Positions 7,402-13,984 of a DNA stretch of 15,761 bases are shown piece by piece. Where the stretch lies: positions 1 to 15,761 of the forward strand of contig JAZNOL010000064.1 in the NCBI GenBank assembly GCA_045580815.1, given 5' to 3'. The translations under genes and the position numbers were made by a program. Position 1 is the first letter of the stretch. Each line of letters opens with the position of its first letter. The notes below the pieces were generated by a model that was not told the origin of the DNA, made no database searches, and was given only the letters and a program-made list of their open reading frames with translations. This DNA comes from JAZNOL01 sp045580815 (GTDB taxonomy: Bacteria > Bacillota > Clostridia > RUG12999).

Positions 7402-7860
7402 TTATTTGTTTTTTCCGAAAAGAGTGTTCCGGATTTCTTCGTTTGCGTTAATTGCCGGGGCAGGTGAGCCCTGACTCATACCTGTTGAAATGGGAGAATC
7501 AAAAAGATACGGATTTTCGCGTTTTACGTTGTCAAGTGCTTCCGCAATCTGTTCTGATTCGTTGATATTGCCCAAAAGCGCACGCACCGCAACGGTGCTT
7601 TTTGCTCCGGCTTTTGTCATGGCAATATCAAGTGCGGCATCAAACCTGCATTTTTTAATTTCGGTTTCAAGTGCCGCGATTTGACCTGTTTTTTCGCTAA
7701 ACTCCGATGCCAGTGCATCGTGAACCGATTTTTCCACATATCCGCCGGAAGATAAGTCGGCAATAAGTACGGCAGAGTCGGGATTAGCCTGATTATAGGC
7801 GTTTATTTTTTCGGCAAACAGGTCATAGTCGTCTCCTAAAATCTGTTTTAAAAATTCCAC
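7402..7860 (-). CDS. Phage scaffold protein, minor structural GP20-like
   Basis: A 152-residue hydrophilic, helix-rich protein in the GP20 (Pfam Phage_GP20) style. The N-terminal ~35 residues give MEFLKQILGDDYDLFAEKIN, a coiled-coil-like segment lies around residues 45-70 (SEFSEKTGQIAALETEIKKC), and DAALDIAMTKAGAKS leads to the KRENPYLF element and a disordered tail. Such proteins guide capsid assembly and are lost from the mature shell. It precedes the major capsid gene by 24 bases, the standard order. The start is GTG at 7858-7860, with AAGG seven bases upstream. The length fits the shorter members of the family. Confidence 0.8.
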   Translation of the reverse strand: MEFLKQILGDDYDLFAEKINAYNQANPDSAVLIADLSSGGYVEKSVHDALASEFSEKTGQIAALETEIKKCRFDAALDIAMTKAGAKSTVAVRALLGNINESEQIAEALDNVKRENPYLFDSPISTGMSQGSPAPAINANEEIRNTLFGKNK

Positions 7861-7908
7861 GTTCAGCCTTCTTTCAGATAAATTTCAAGGTGATAAAATG
7901 CCCGAAGC

Positions 7909-8268
7909 TCATTTTTTTAAAGCAGAAATCAGTTTTTCTATTTTGCCGTTGTCATCATTTGCGGCGGCATTTTTTGTAAACTTGTCAATAACCGTCCCCA
8001 ATGCCGAGGCAATCTGGTTGAGTGGTGCACCGGAAATTCGCTCAGAATCGGATAAAACCGCAAGATAAGTGTCAATAATATTGCAGATTTCGGCGTTTTT
8101 TTCTTCCATAAATTCAGCAATACTGCTTTTTTTTAGGGTTTCGTCCTCACTTAAAATTTTTTCAACGGTTTTTTCGGACAGTTCCATTTCTTTTGCAACA
8201 GCCTCGATGTCACGGCATACTTTGAATTTTTCTTTTACTGCAATTATTTTTGCTTCAGAAATCTTCAG
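7909..8268 (-). CDS. Small HTH protein of the phage cassette, probable CTG start
   Basis: I do not recognise this protein as a named family. The nearest ATG (8185-8187) would give 92 residues, but the frame stays open and clearly coding for 27 more codons, back to a CTG at 8266-8268. That CTG overlaps the portal stop as CTGA and has GGAAAGGG seven to ten bases upstream. The extra residues complete a helix-turn-helix, FKVCRDIEAVAKEMELSEKT, which the ATG start would cut in half, and that ATG has no ribosome binding site. The 119-residue form thus has an N-terminal HTH, then acidic helices (EFMEEKNAEICNIIDTYL), and a basic end. The HTH resembles those of small terminase subunits, but its position after the portal is unusual for one. 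A regulator or assembly factor is also possible. Confidence 0.65.
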   Translation of the reverse strand: MKISEAKIIAVKEKFKVCRDIEAVAKEMELSEKTVEKILSEDETLKKSSIAEFMEEKNAEICNIIDTYLAVLSDSERISGAPLNQIASALGTVIDKFTKNAAANDDNGKIEKLISALKK

Positions 8269-9584
8269 GTTGTTTCACCCTTTCCGGCATTAGCGGTTGC
8301 ATCACCGTAAACACGCAAAAGATATTCTTCTTTTGTTATAATGCCGTTTTTAAATTCTTCCAGGGCACGCTCTGTTTTTGCACTACTGTCCTCGATTATG
8401 CTGTCGTCAAACCTAACAATCGGCTTAACATTTTCTTTAAACCTTCCTAAATATAATATGCTTTTTGCCATCTCTTCAAGAGCGTGCTTCAAAACAAGCT
8501 CGTTTTTGCATATGTTCACATACAAATCCGATTTTTCGCTGATAACCTCGGTGGCTGTTTTCGGTGCACTGCCGCTTTGATAGTTATATCTGCCGCAACC
8601 CAGTCCGCACCGTTGTGAAAGCAAATCAAGATTTCTCTGCAAGGCAAGCTCGTGAGGCTGTGCACGAAGGTTCATGTCAATCTCTTTAAGTTCGCCCAGA
8701 CTTCTGTCTGCCATGGCATAAAACTCGGTGTCGTTGTCGTCAAAGACAGGCATAATTCCGTTTGCACCGTTTTGAATCTGTGCCATTGACGCCGGTACTA
8801 AAATACGCTTTTTGCCAAGACGGAACTCATTCTGATAGCTGTCATAAACCAGGTCAATGCCTTTTAAAATATCAATTGCACCGGCAAAAACCGAAATTCC
8901 CATAGGGCTGTCAAGGTCGGTGCTGTTGACTATGTTAGGCATAATAATCTGAAACAGCGGATTTTTGCTTCCTGTATCAACCCGGGCGGCAATACCAGAT
9001 GGAAGACTTATTTCTGCAAGCCCGTTTCCGACAATCTCAAACAGCTTGTTTATGACGGCATAGGTTTCGCCGTTTTTAATATGCATATTAAGATAAACAC
9101 ATTCCTTGCCGCCGATAATTTTGCGTGATGCAAAGGTGCATTCTTTTATCTCACCGTTTTCCCATGAAAGCGGAAAAATCATATCCGCACGGACGTAATC
9201 AATCTTGATTTCGCCTTGTGAAAGATATTCCACAAAAGCACCTGTGCCTGTGGCAAAACACAGCTCAATAAGACGGTTTGCACGCACACCGAAATTGTTG
9301 CGGTTTAAAACGTTTTTCAAAAATGCATCGGCTTTTTTCTGAGAAACGCCTATGGCAACGTGCTCGTTCATAAGCAGGTTTGCCCAGTCTTCGCACACAT
9401 ATTTTGCCATGCCGAGACTGGCACGGCTGCGGCGGACGTTTGTTTTGCCGTTGTACTGACTGTAAGTGTGAAAACTGCTGACCTTTCCGCAGTACCAGCT
9501 GAGCCAGGTTTTTATGTTTTCATAGCACTCCTCCGACGGTGTGGTAAACCCGGCAGAGTTGAGATAGTTTGTTATATCCGGCAT
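8265..9584 (-). CDS. Phage portal protein, SPP1 gp6-like
   Basis: A 439-residue protein, first in the cassette. Its N-terminal region (IKTWLSWYCGKVSSFHTY, then SLGMAKYVCEDWANLLMNE) is characteristic of SPP1 gp6-type portals of Firmicute phages. The middle carries the clip/stem region (QIIMPNIVNSTDLDSPMGIS), and the helix-rich C-terminal part has RCGLGCGRYNYQSG and TATEVISEKSDLY, both common in the family. In a phage, twelve copies form the DNA entry ring at one capsid vertex and dock the terminase, yet no terminase gene is in the window. The length is near normal, slightly short. The ATG follows AAAGGAG by eight bases. The stop overlaps the following CTG start by 4 bases. All residues are in one open frame. 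Confidence 0.88.
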   Translation of the reverse strand: MPDITNYLNSAGFTTPSEECYENIKTWLSWYCGKVSSFHTYSQYNGKTNVRRSRASLGMAKYVCEDWANLLMNEHVAIGVSQKKADAFLKNVLNRNNFGVRANRLIELCFATGTGAFVEYLSQGEIKIDYVRADMIFPLSWENGEIKECTFASRKIIGGKECVYLNMHIKNGETYAVINKLFEIVGNGLAEISLPSGIAARVDTGSKNPLFQIIMPNIVNSTDLDSPMGISVFAGAIDILKGIDLVYDSYQNEFRLGKKRILVPASMAQIQNGANGIMPVFDDNDTEFYAMADRSLGELKEIDMNLRAQPHELALQRNLDLLSQRCGLGCGRYNYQSGSAPKTATEVISEKSDLYVNICKNELVLKHALEEMAKSILYLGRFKENVKPIVRFDDSIIEDSSAKTERALEEFKNGIITKEEYLLRVYGDATANAGKGETT

Positions 9585-9600
9585 AAAATCACTCCTTTCT

Positions 9601-9660
9601 TTGTATTTGCGGTTGTCTTAAAAGGACAACCGGCTTGCCGACGGTTAAATTGTAGCATCC
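9601..9660 (-). promoter_or_regulatory. Leader of the phage cassette with two competing hairpins
   Basis: Read on the minus strand, AACCG (9642-9646) can pair with CGGTT (9628-9632), while the same CGGTT region can instead pair as part of CGGTTGTC (9625-9632) with GACAACCG (9610-9617), a perfect 8-bp stem. The two structures exclude each other, as in attenuators. A TACAAT box (9649-9654) stands just upstream but lacks a good -35, so the promoter is uncertain. The second stem lies shortly before the portal ribosome binding site. Confidence 0.35.
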
Positions 9661-9724
9661 TGAAAAATTGTTTTACTATCATGTTATCGGTGTTTTACTC
9701 TTACAAAAAAATAATTAAAGCCTA

Positions 9725-9753
9725 TTGACAAAGCAAAAAAAACGTGGTATAAT
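9725..9753 (+). promoter_or_regulatory. Consensus sigma-A promoter of the glycerol-3-phosphate operon
   Basis: TTGACA (9725-9730) and TATAAT (9748-9753) match the consensus at all positions with a 17-base spacer. The expected transcript starts near 9760, ten bases before the leader hairpin. A perfect promoter followed by a terminator-like hairpin indicates that control is exerted after initiation. Confidence 0.92.
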
Positions 9754-9769
9754 GCTAAAAGAGACAAAG

Positions 9770-9820
9770 AGATATAGCCGTGGGAGAAGTATGCCCGTTT
9801 GAGCTATATCTTTTTATTTT
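9770..9820 (+). promoter_or_regulatory. GlpP-type leader terminator/antiterminator
   Basis: AGATATAGC (9770-9778) pairs perfectly with GCTATATCT (9803-9811). The 24-base loop contains GTGGGAGAAG and TGCCCG, where GGG and CCC may pair further. The 3' arm runs straight into TTTTTATTTT, so this is an intrinsic terminator in the 5' leader, between a consensus promoter and glpP. In Bacillus subtilis, GlpP bound to glycerol-3-phosphate allows read-through of such inverted repeats in glp leaders. The first gene here encodes GlpP, so autoregulation through this element is the simplest reading; direct binding is inferred. Confidence 0.75.
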
Positions 9821-9855
9821 GCAAAAATATATTTTGTTATATAGGAGGCGACACA

Positions 9856-10410
9856 ATGCCCGAAATGCCAATGTTCAACAATCCGGTTATTGCGGCGGTG
9901 CGTGAAAAAGAAGAATTTTTAACTGCCGTGCAAAGTCCGGCAGAAGTGATTTTTCTGCTTAAATCCAGTATTCTTGACCTTGAAAAATATGTTTATGCCG
10001 CCCATGAACGGGGCAAAAATATATTTATTCACACAGATTTCACAAGCGGCATTGCAAAGGATGCCGATGGCATGGAATTTATCAGAAAAACCGGTGCAAA
10101 CGGCATAATCAGCACAAAAGCCGGGCTGATTAAAATAGCCGAAGCCTTGGGGCTTATTACTGTTCAGCGAGTGTTCTGTGTCGACTCGCAGTCTATTGAA
10201 AATATTGAAAATGCCGTCAGAAACGCCATGCCTCACATGATAGAGCTTATGCCGGGCATTGTTTATAAAACCATATCGGCAGTATCTGCGGCGGTGGATA
10301 TTCCGGTTATTGCCGGCGGACTGATAGACACAAAAGAAGAGATTTTTGCGGCACTTTCAGCAGGTGCAGCGGCAATTTCCACAGGCAGAAAGGAGCTTTG
10401 GTACCAATGA
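9856..10410 (+). CDS. glpP: Glycerol-3-phosphate responsive antiterminator GlpP
   Basis: A 184-residue cytoplasmic protein of the GlpP family (Pfam G3P_antiterm). It is a small TIM-barrel-like protein that binds glycerol-3-phosphate and acts on leader RNA so that glp mRNA is not terminated early. Family marks are NPVIAAV near the start, FLLKSSILDLE, FIHTDFTSGIAKD, GANGIISTK, QRVFCVDSQSIEN, the phosphate-site-like IELMPGI, and PVIAGGLIDTKEEI. The ATG at 9856 follows AGGAGG (9843-9848) by seven bases; a longer in-frame TTG start at 9799 is inside the leader hairpin and is rejected. The stop overlaps the next start as ATGA. It heads the operon, downstream of a hairpin it probably controls. Confidence 0.95.
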   Translation: MPEMPMFNNPVIAAVREKEEFLTAVQSPAEVIFLLKSSILDLEKYVYAAHERGKNIFIHTDFTSGIAKDADGMEFIRKTGANGIISTKAGLIKIAEALGLITVQRVFCVDSQSIENIENAVRNAMPHMIELMPGIVYKTISAVSAAVDIPVIAGGLIDTKEEIFAALSAGAAAISTGRKELWYQ

Positions 10411-11210
10411 CAACAAACCTTGAAAATTTAAAAAACAAAAAACTTTTTATGCTTGACATGGACGGTACAATTTACCTGGGCAACCGCATTTATAACGCCA
10501 CTCTTGAGTTTCTGGATACAATAAAAAAACGTGGCGGAAAATACATTTTCATGACAAACAACTCATCAAAAAGTGTTGATGCGTATATTAAAAAATTAGG
10601 CAGCATGGGCATAGAAGCCTGCGAGGACGATTTTTTCACCTCATCAATGGCAACAGCAATTCATCTGAAAGAAAAATATACAGACGAAAAAATTTATGTC
10701 CTTGGCACACAGTCTCTTAAAAACGAACTGCGTTCACACGGCTTTAATATTACCGACAAACGTGAAGAGGGCATAAAATGTCTGCTGATGGGCTTTGATA
10801 CCGAGCTTGCTTTTTCAAAGCTTGAAGATGCATGTATTCTGCTTGGCGGAGATATAGATTATATTGCCACAAACCCCGATATGGTTTGTCCCACGGAATA
10901 CGGCTATGTTCCCGATTGCGGCTCGGTTGCGGATATGCTTTACAACGCAACAAAAAAACGTCCGCAGTATATTGGTAAACCACAGCCGCAGATGCCGCTT
11001 CTTGCATCGCAAAAATTCGGATTTTCCAAAGAAGAAAGCGTTGTTATCGGTGACAGAATTTACACAGATGTTGCCTGCGGCGTGAATGCCGGCATTGATT
11101 CGGTTTTTGTGCTCAGCGGCGAGGGTGTAATGGGCGATATTGAAAAATTCGGCATCACGCCTACATATGTTGCCGACGGAATAGAAAAAATACTTGAAGT
11201 TATTAAATAA
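10407..11210 (+). CDS. HAD-IIA (NagD/PGP-type) sugar-phosphate phosphatase
   Basis: A 267-residue haloacid dehalogenase-superfamily hydrolase of the IIA subgroup. Motif I is LDMDGTIYLG (nucleophile Asp17, Asp19), motif II FMTNNSS (Thr50), motif III lysine in GKPQPQ (Lys191), and motif IV GDRIYTD (Asp216, Asp221). The region between II and III, about residues 80-180, is the C2-type cap that sets the substrate. Relatives include NagD, p-nitrophenylphosphatase and phosphoglycolate/glycerol-3-phosphate phosphatases. Its place between glpP and the G3P dehydrogenase genes suggests action on glycerol-3-phosphate or a toxic side product such as phosphoglycolate; this is inference. Start: ATG in the ATGA overlap with glpP, with AGGAG eleven bases before; an in-frame TTG three codons upstream is too close to that site. 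Confidence 0.9.
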   Translation: MTTNLENLKNKKLFMLDMDGTIYLGNRIYNATLEFLDTIKKRGGKYIFMTNNSSKSVDAYIKKLGSMGIEACEDDFFTSSMATAIHLKEKYTDEKIYVLGTQSLKNELRSHGFNITDKREEGIKCLLMGFDTELAFSKLEDACILLGGDIDYIATNPDMVCPTEYGYVPDCGSVADMLYNATKKRPQYIGKPQPQMPLLASQKFGFSKEESVVIGDRIYTDVACGVNAGIDSVFVLSGEGVMGDIEKFGITPTYVADGIEKILEVIK

Positions 11211-11224
11211 AAGAGGTATAAATT

Positions 11225-12628
11225 ATGTATGATGCAGTAGTAATCGGTGCAGGTGTAACAGGCAGCTTTGTTGCGTATGAGCTTTCAAAATACAACCTGA
11301 AAATCTGCCTTATTGAAAAAGCTCCCGAACCTGCCTGGGGTTGCAGCCGTGCAAACAGCGGTATAGTCCATGCGGGATACGACCCGGAAGAAGGCAGTCT
11401 TAAAGCAAAGCTCAACGTGCAGGGCAGCAAAATGATGGAACAGATTTGCAAAGACCTTGATGTTCCTTACAAAAAAACAGGCGCTCTGGTGCTTGCCTTT
11501 AACGAAAACCAGATGGAGCACGTTAAAGTCCTGAAAAAACGCGGCGATGCCAATGGTGTAGAAGACCTTGAGGTTATCGGCGAAGAAAAACTCTATGAGC
11601 TTGAACCGAAAATAAACCGCAATGCAATCGGTGCACTTTATGCACCCACAGGGGCGGTTGTGTGTCCCTATGAGCTTACAATAGCAGCGGCAGAAACAGC
11701 ATCGCTTAACGGTGCGGAATTTATGCCCGACACCGAGGTTTTAAAAATTGAAGACGGCACGGTTTATACCGATAAAGGCGAAATAAAAACAAAATTTATT
11801 TTTAATTGTGCAGGGCTTTATGCTGATAAGCTTTCCGAGGGTGAGTTTGAAATTATTCCGAGAAAAGGCGAATATATGCTTTACGACAAACAATGCTCGG
11901 ATTTTGCAAACCATGTGCTTTTTCACACTCCCGACAAAGAAAAGGGTAAGGGGATTCTTGTGTCGCCAACGGTTCACGGCAATATGATTATAGGTCCTAA
12001 CTCTGTTGTTGTGGGCGACAAAGAAGATACATCAACAACACCCGAGGGCTTTAAAGAGCTGTTTGAGGGTTCAAAAGACGTTATAGACAACATGAAAAAC
12101 GGCATAATCACATCATTTGCCGGACTTCGTACAATCAGCTCCACAGGCGATTTTATTATCGGATATTCAAAGAAAAGCAAAAACATAATCAATGTTGCAG
12201 GCATCGAATCTCCCGGTTTGTCATCGTCGCCTGCCATTGCAGAGTATGCAGTAAATCTTGCAAAAGAATCAGGTCTTGCACTTGATAAAAAAGCGGAATT
12301 TAAAAATCGCAAGCCTGTTGTTAGAATAAACGAGCTGCCCATAGAAAAACAGAACGAAAAAATCAAAGAAAACAGCAAATACGGCAAAATTATCTGCCGA
12401 TGTGAGACCATTACCGAGGGCGAAATTGTTGATGCCATAAACCGCCCGGCAGGTGCACGGACAGTTGACGGCGTAAAACGCCGTACCCGTGCCGGAATGG
12501 GACGTTGTCAGGGCGGTTTCTGTATGCCAAAGGTTGTTGAAATTCTTGCCCGTGAGCTGGGAATTTCGCCTCTTGAGGTTATAAAATCCGACAGAGATTC
12601 TCAGATTCTTAAAGACAGAAACGTGTGA
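11225..12628 (+). CDS. glpA: Anaerobic glycerol-3-phosphate dehydrogenase, GlpA-like with BFD Fe-S domain
   Basis: A 467-residue FAD enzyme of the DAO/GlpA family. The N-terminal Rossmann motif is VVIGAGVTGSFVAYELS (GxGxxG at residues 8-13), followed by the family signature SGIVHAGYDPEEGSLKAKL and, before the tail, TSFAGLRTISSTGDFIIG. The C-terminal ~80 residues are a Fer2_BFD domain whose cysteines Cys391, Cys393, Cys428 and Cys433 (CRC ... CQGGFC) should hold a [2Fe-2S] cluster. The enzyme is expected to oxidise sn-glycerol-3-phosphate to dihydroxyacetone phosphate. It has no membrane anchor. Electrons probably pass to the following two gene products, which are spaced as one operon; this trio also occurs in other anaerobes such as Thermotoga. 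Oxidation of another 2-hydroxyacid is the main alternative, made unlikely by glpP. Confidence 0.88.
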   Translation: MYDAVVIGAGVTGSFVAYELSKYNLKICLIEKAPEPAWGCSRANSGIVHAGYDPEEGSLKAKLNVQGSKMMEQICKDLDVPYKKTGALVLAFNENQMEHVKVLKKRGDANGVEDLEVIGEEKLYELEPKINRNAIGALYAPTGAVVCPYELTIAAAETASLNGAEFMPDTEVLKIEDGTVYTDKGEIKTKFIFNCAGLYADKLSEGEFEIIPRKGEYMLYDKQCSDFANHVLFHTPDKEKGKGILVSPTVHGNMIIGPNSVVVGDKEDTSTTPEGFKELFEGSKDVIDNMKNGIITSFAGLRTISSTGDFIIGYSKKSKNIINVAGIESPGLSSSPAIAEYAVNLAKESGLALDKKAEFKNRKPVVRINELPIEKQNEKIKENSKYGKIICRCETITEGEIVDAINRPAGARTVDGVKRRTRAGMGRCQGGFCMPKVVEILARELGISPLEVIKSDRDSQILKDRNV

Positions 12629-12638
12629 GGTGAAAGGC

Positions 12639-13616
12639 ATGGAAAAAGATATAGTTATAATCGGAGGCGGTCCCGCAGGTATGGCGGCGGCACTTGCCGC
12701 AAAAGAAAACGGTGCAGAGGATATTCTCATTATTGAACGAAGCGACCGTCTGGGCGGGATTTTAAACCAGTGTATTCACAACGGTTTCGGTATCGAAAAG
12801 TTCAAAAAAGAGCTGACAGGTCCCGAATATGCCGATATTTATGAAAAAAAGGTTGAAGCAGAAAAAATTGAATATATCACAAACGCAATGGTAACAGGCG
12901 TTTTGGCAGATAAAACCGTTACCGTGTGCAGCGAAGAGGGCGTAAAGGAAATCAAGGCGAAAGCCATTGTTTTTGCAACAGGCTGCCGTGAGAGAACAAG
13001 AGGAAGCCTGAACATCCCGGGATTTCGTGGCGCAGGTGTCATAAATGCCGGTACAGCACAGAAATTTATTAACGAGATGGGCTATGTTCCGGGCAAAAAG
13101 GTTGTAATTTTAGGCTCCGGCGACATCGGGCTGATTATGGCACGCCGTTGCACTCTTGAGGGTGCGCAGGTGCTTGCCGTTGCAGAAATTATGCCCCAAT
13201 CAAGAGGTCTTAAACGTAACATCGTGCAATGTCTTAACGATTTTGATATTCCTCTTTATCTTTCCCACACAGTTACAAAAATTTACGGAAAAAGCCGAGT
13301 GACAGGCGTTGATATTGCAAAGGTTGACGAAAATTTCAACCCGATTTCAGAAACCACTTTTCATCTTGACTGTGATACGCTGATGCTGTCGGTAGGTCTT
13401 ATTCCCGAAAACGAGCTTGCCCGCATGGCAGGAATAAAAATGGACGAAAAAACAGGCGGTCCCGTGGTTGACGAAAATCTTGAAACAAGCCTGCCGGGCG
13501 TTTATTCATGCGGAAACTGTCTGCACGTTTTTGATATAGTTGACAACGTTTCGGACAATGCAGAAATTGCCGGAAAATCAGCGGCAGAATTTGTAAAAAA
13601 GGAGTGTGGAAAATGA
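12639..13616 (+). CDS. FAD/NAD(P)-dependent oxidoreductase subunit, partner of the GlpA-like enzyme
   Basis: A 325-residue pyridine nucleotide-disulfide oxidoreductase-type flavoprotein. An FAD-binding GGGPAG sits at residues 9-14, followed by RLGGILNQCIHNGFG, characteristic of the subgroup found beside GlpA-like proteins. ATGCRERTRG lies mid-protein, a second Rossmann motif ILGSGDIG begins near residue 155 for NAD(P), and the tail has YSCGNCLHVFDIVDNVSDNA. No CxxxxC redox pair of true disulfide reductases is present, so it is an electron-transfer dehydrogenase rather than a reductase of disulfides. It likely passes electrons from G3P oxidation to NAD or another carrier. The ATG at 12639 follows GAGGTG; a GTG three codons upstream is not preferred. 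Its stop overlaps the next gene as ATGA. Confidence 0.88.
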   Translation: MEKDIVIIGGGPAGMAAALAAKENGAEDILIIERSDRLGGILNQCIHNGFGIEKFKKELTGPEYADIYEKKVEAEKIEYITNAMVTGVLADKTVTVCSEEGVKEIKAKAIVFATGCRERTRGSLNIPGFRGAGVINAGTAQKFINEMGYVPGKKVVILGSGDIGLIMARRCTLEGAQVLAVAEIMPQSRGLKRNIVQCLNDFDIPLYLSHTVTKIYGKSRVTGVDIAKVDENFNPISETTFHLDCDTLMLSVGLIPENELARMAGIKMDEKTGGPVVDENLETSLPGVYSCGNCLHVFDIVDNVSDNAEIAGKSAAEFVKKECGK

Positions 13617-13975
13617 AAACACATCAGTTTACCTGCGTGACGTGTCCCGTCGGCTGTGAGCTTACTGTCACCGTTGACGGCGATAAGGTAGAAGTTTCGG
13701 GCAATAAATGCAAGCGTGGCAAAACCTATGGCGAAAACGAGGCAACCCATCCTGTCCGCACTCTTACCACAACGGTTTTTGTGCCCGAAGCCGGAAGAAT
13801 GTTGCCTGTGCGTTCGGATAAGCCTGTTCCCAAAGAAAATTTAAAAGAATATGTAAAAATTATAAAAAATACAAAAATACACTTGCCAATATCTGTCGGT
13901 TGTGTTATAATAGAGAACATAGACGGAAATGGCAGTAATATTGTGGCTGCCGGAGAATGCATAATTCAGGAGTGA
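13613..13975 (+). CDS. DUF1667 protein, putative Fe-S subunit of the G3P dehydrogenase
   Basis: A 120-residue protein of the DUF1667 family. The N-terminal CVTCPVGCEL and NKCKRG supply Cys8, Cys11, Cys15 and Cys33, spaced like the cluster-binding loop at the N-terminus of molybdopterin oxidoreductases, so a [4Fe-4S] cluster is likely. The middle HPVRTLTTTVFV is the other conserved part of the family. Family members nearly always sit next to GlpA-like and FAD oxidoreductase genes, as here, which suggests the third subunit of one complex; its biochemical job is not established to my knowledge. The ATG at 13613 follows AAAGGAG by eight bases and overlaps the preceding stop as ATGA, a sign of tight co-translation. 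A promoter for the next gene is embedded in its 3' part. Confidence 0.87.
   Translation: MKTHQFTCVTCPVGCELTVTVDGDKVEVSGNKCKRGKTYGENEATHPVRTLTTTVFVPEAGRMLPVRSDKPVPKENLKEYVKIIKNTKIHLPISVGCVIIENIDGNGSNIVAAGECIIQE
13883..13911 (+). promoter_or_regulatory. Internal promoter ahead of the MgtC-family gene
   Basis: TTGCCA (13883-13888), a 17-base spacer, and TATAAT (13906-13911) preceded by TGT, so also an extended -10, lie inside the 3' end of the DUF1667 gene. It would start transcription about 65 bases before the MgtC-family ATG, letting that gene be expressed without read-through of the GlpP-controlled leader. Confidence 0.65.
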
Positions 13976-13984
13976 TTTTGCAAA

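Noticed and set aside
5737..9584. A complete prophage or gene transfer agent
   Set aside because: No integrase, repressor, terminase, tail, lysis or attachment repeats could be found in the window; only head genes are present.
9799..9855. An upstream TTG start that would lengthen GlpP by 19 residues
   Set aside because: It lies in the leader hairpin, encodes a non-family hydrophobic stretch, and the ATG at 9856 has a perfect AGGAGG at good spacing.
11974..12730. Two ~150-codon minus-strand open frames opposite the GlpA-like gene and the start of the next gene
   Set aside because: Both are antisense to clear enzyme genes with known motifs, without ribosome binding sites or recognisable protein sequence.
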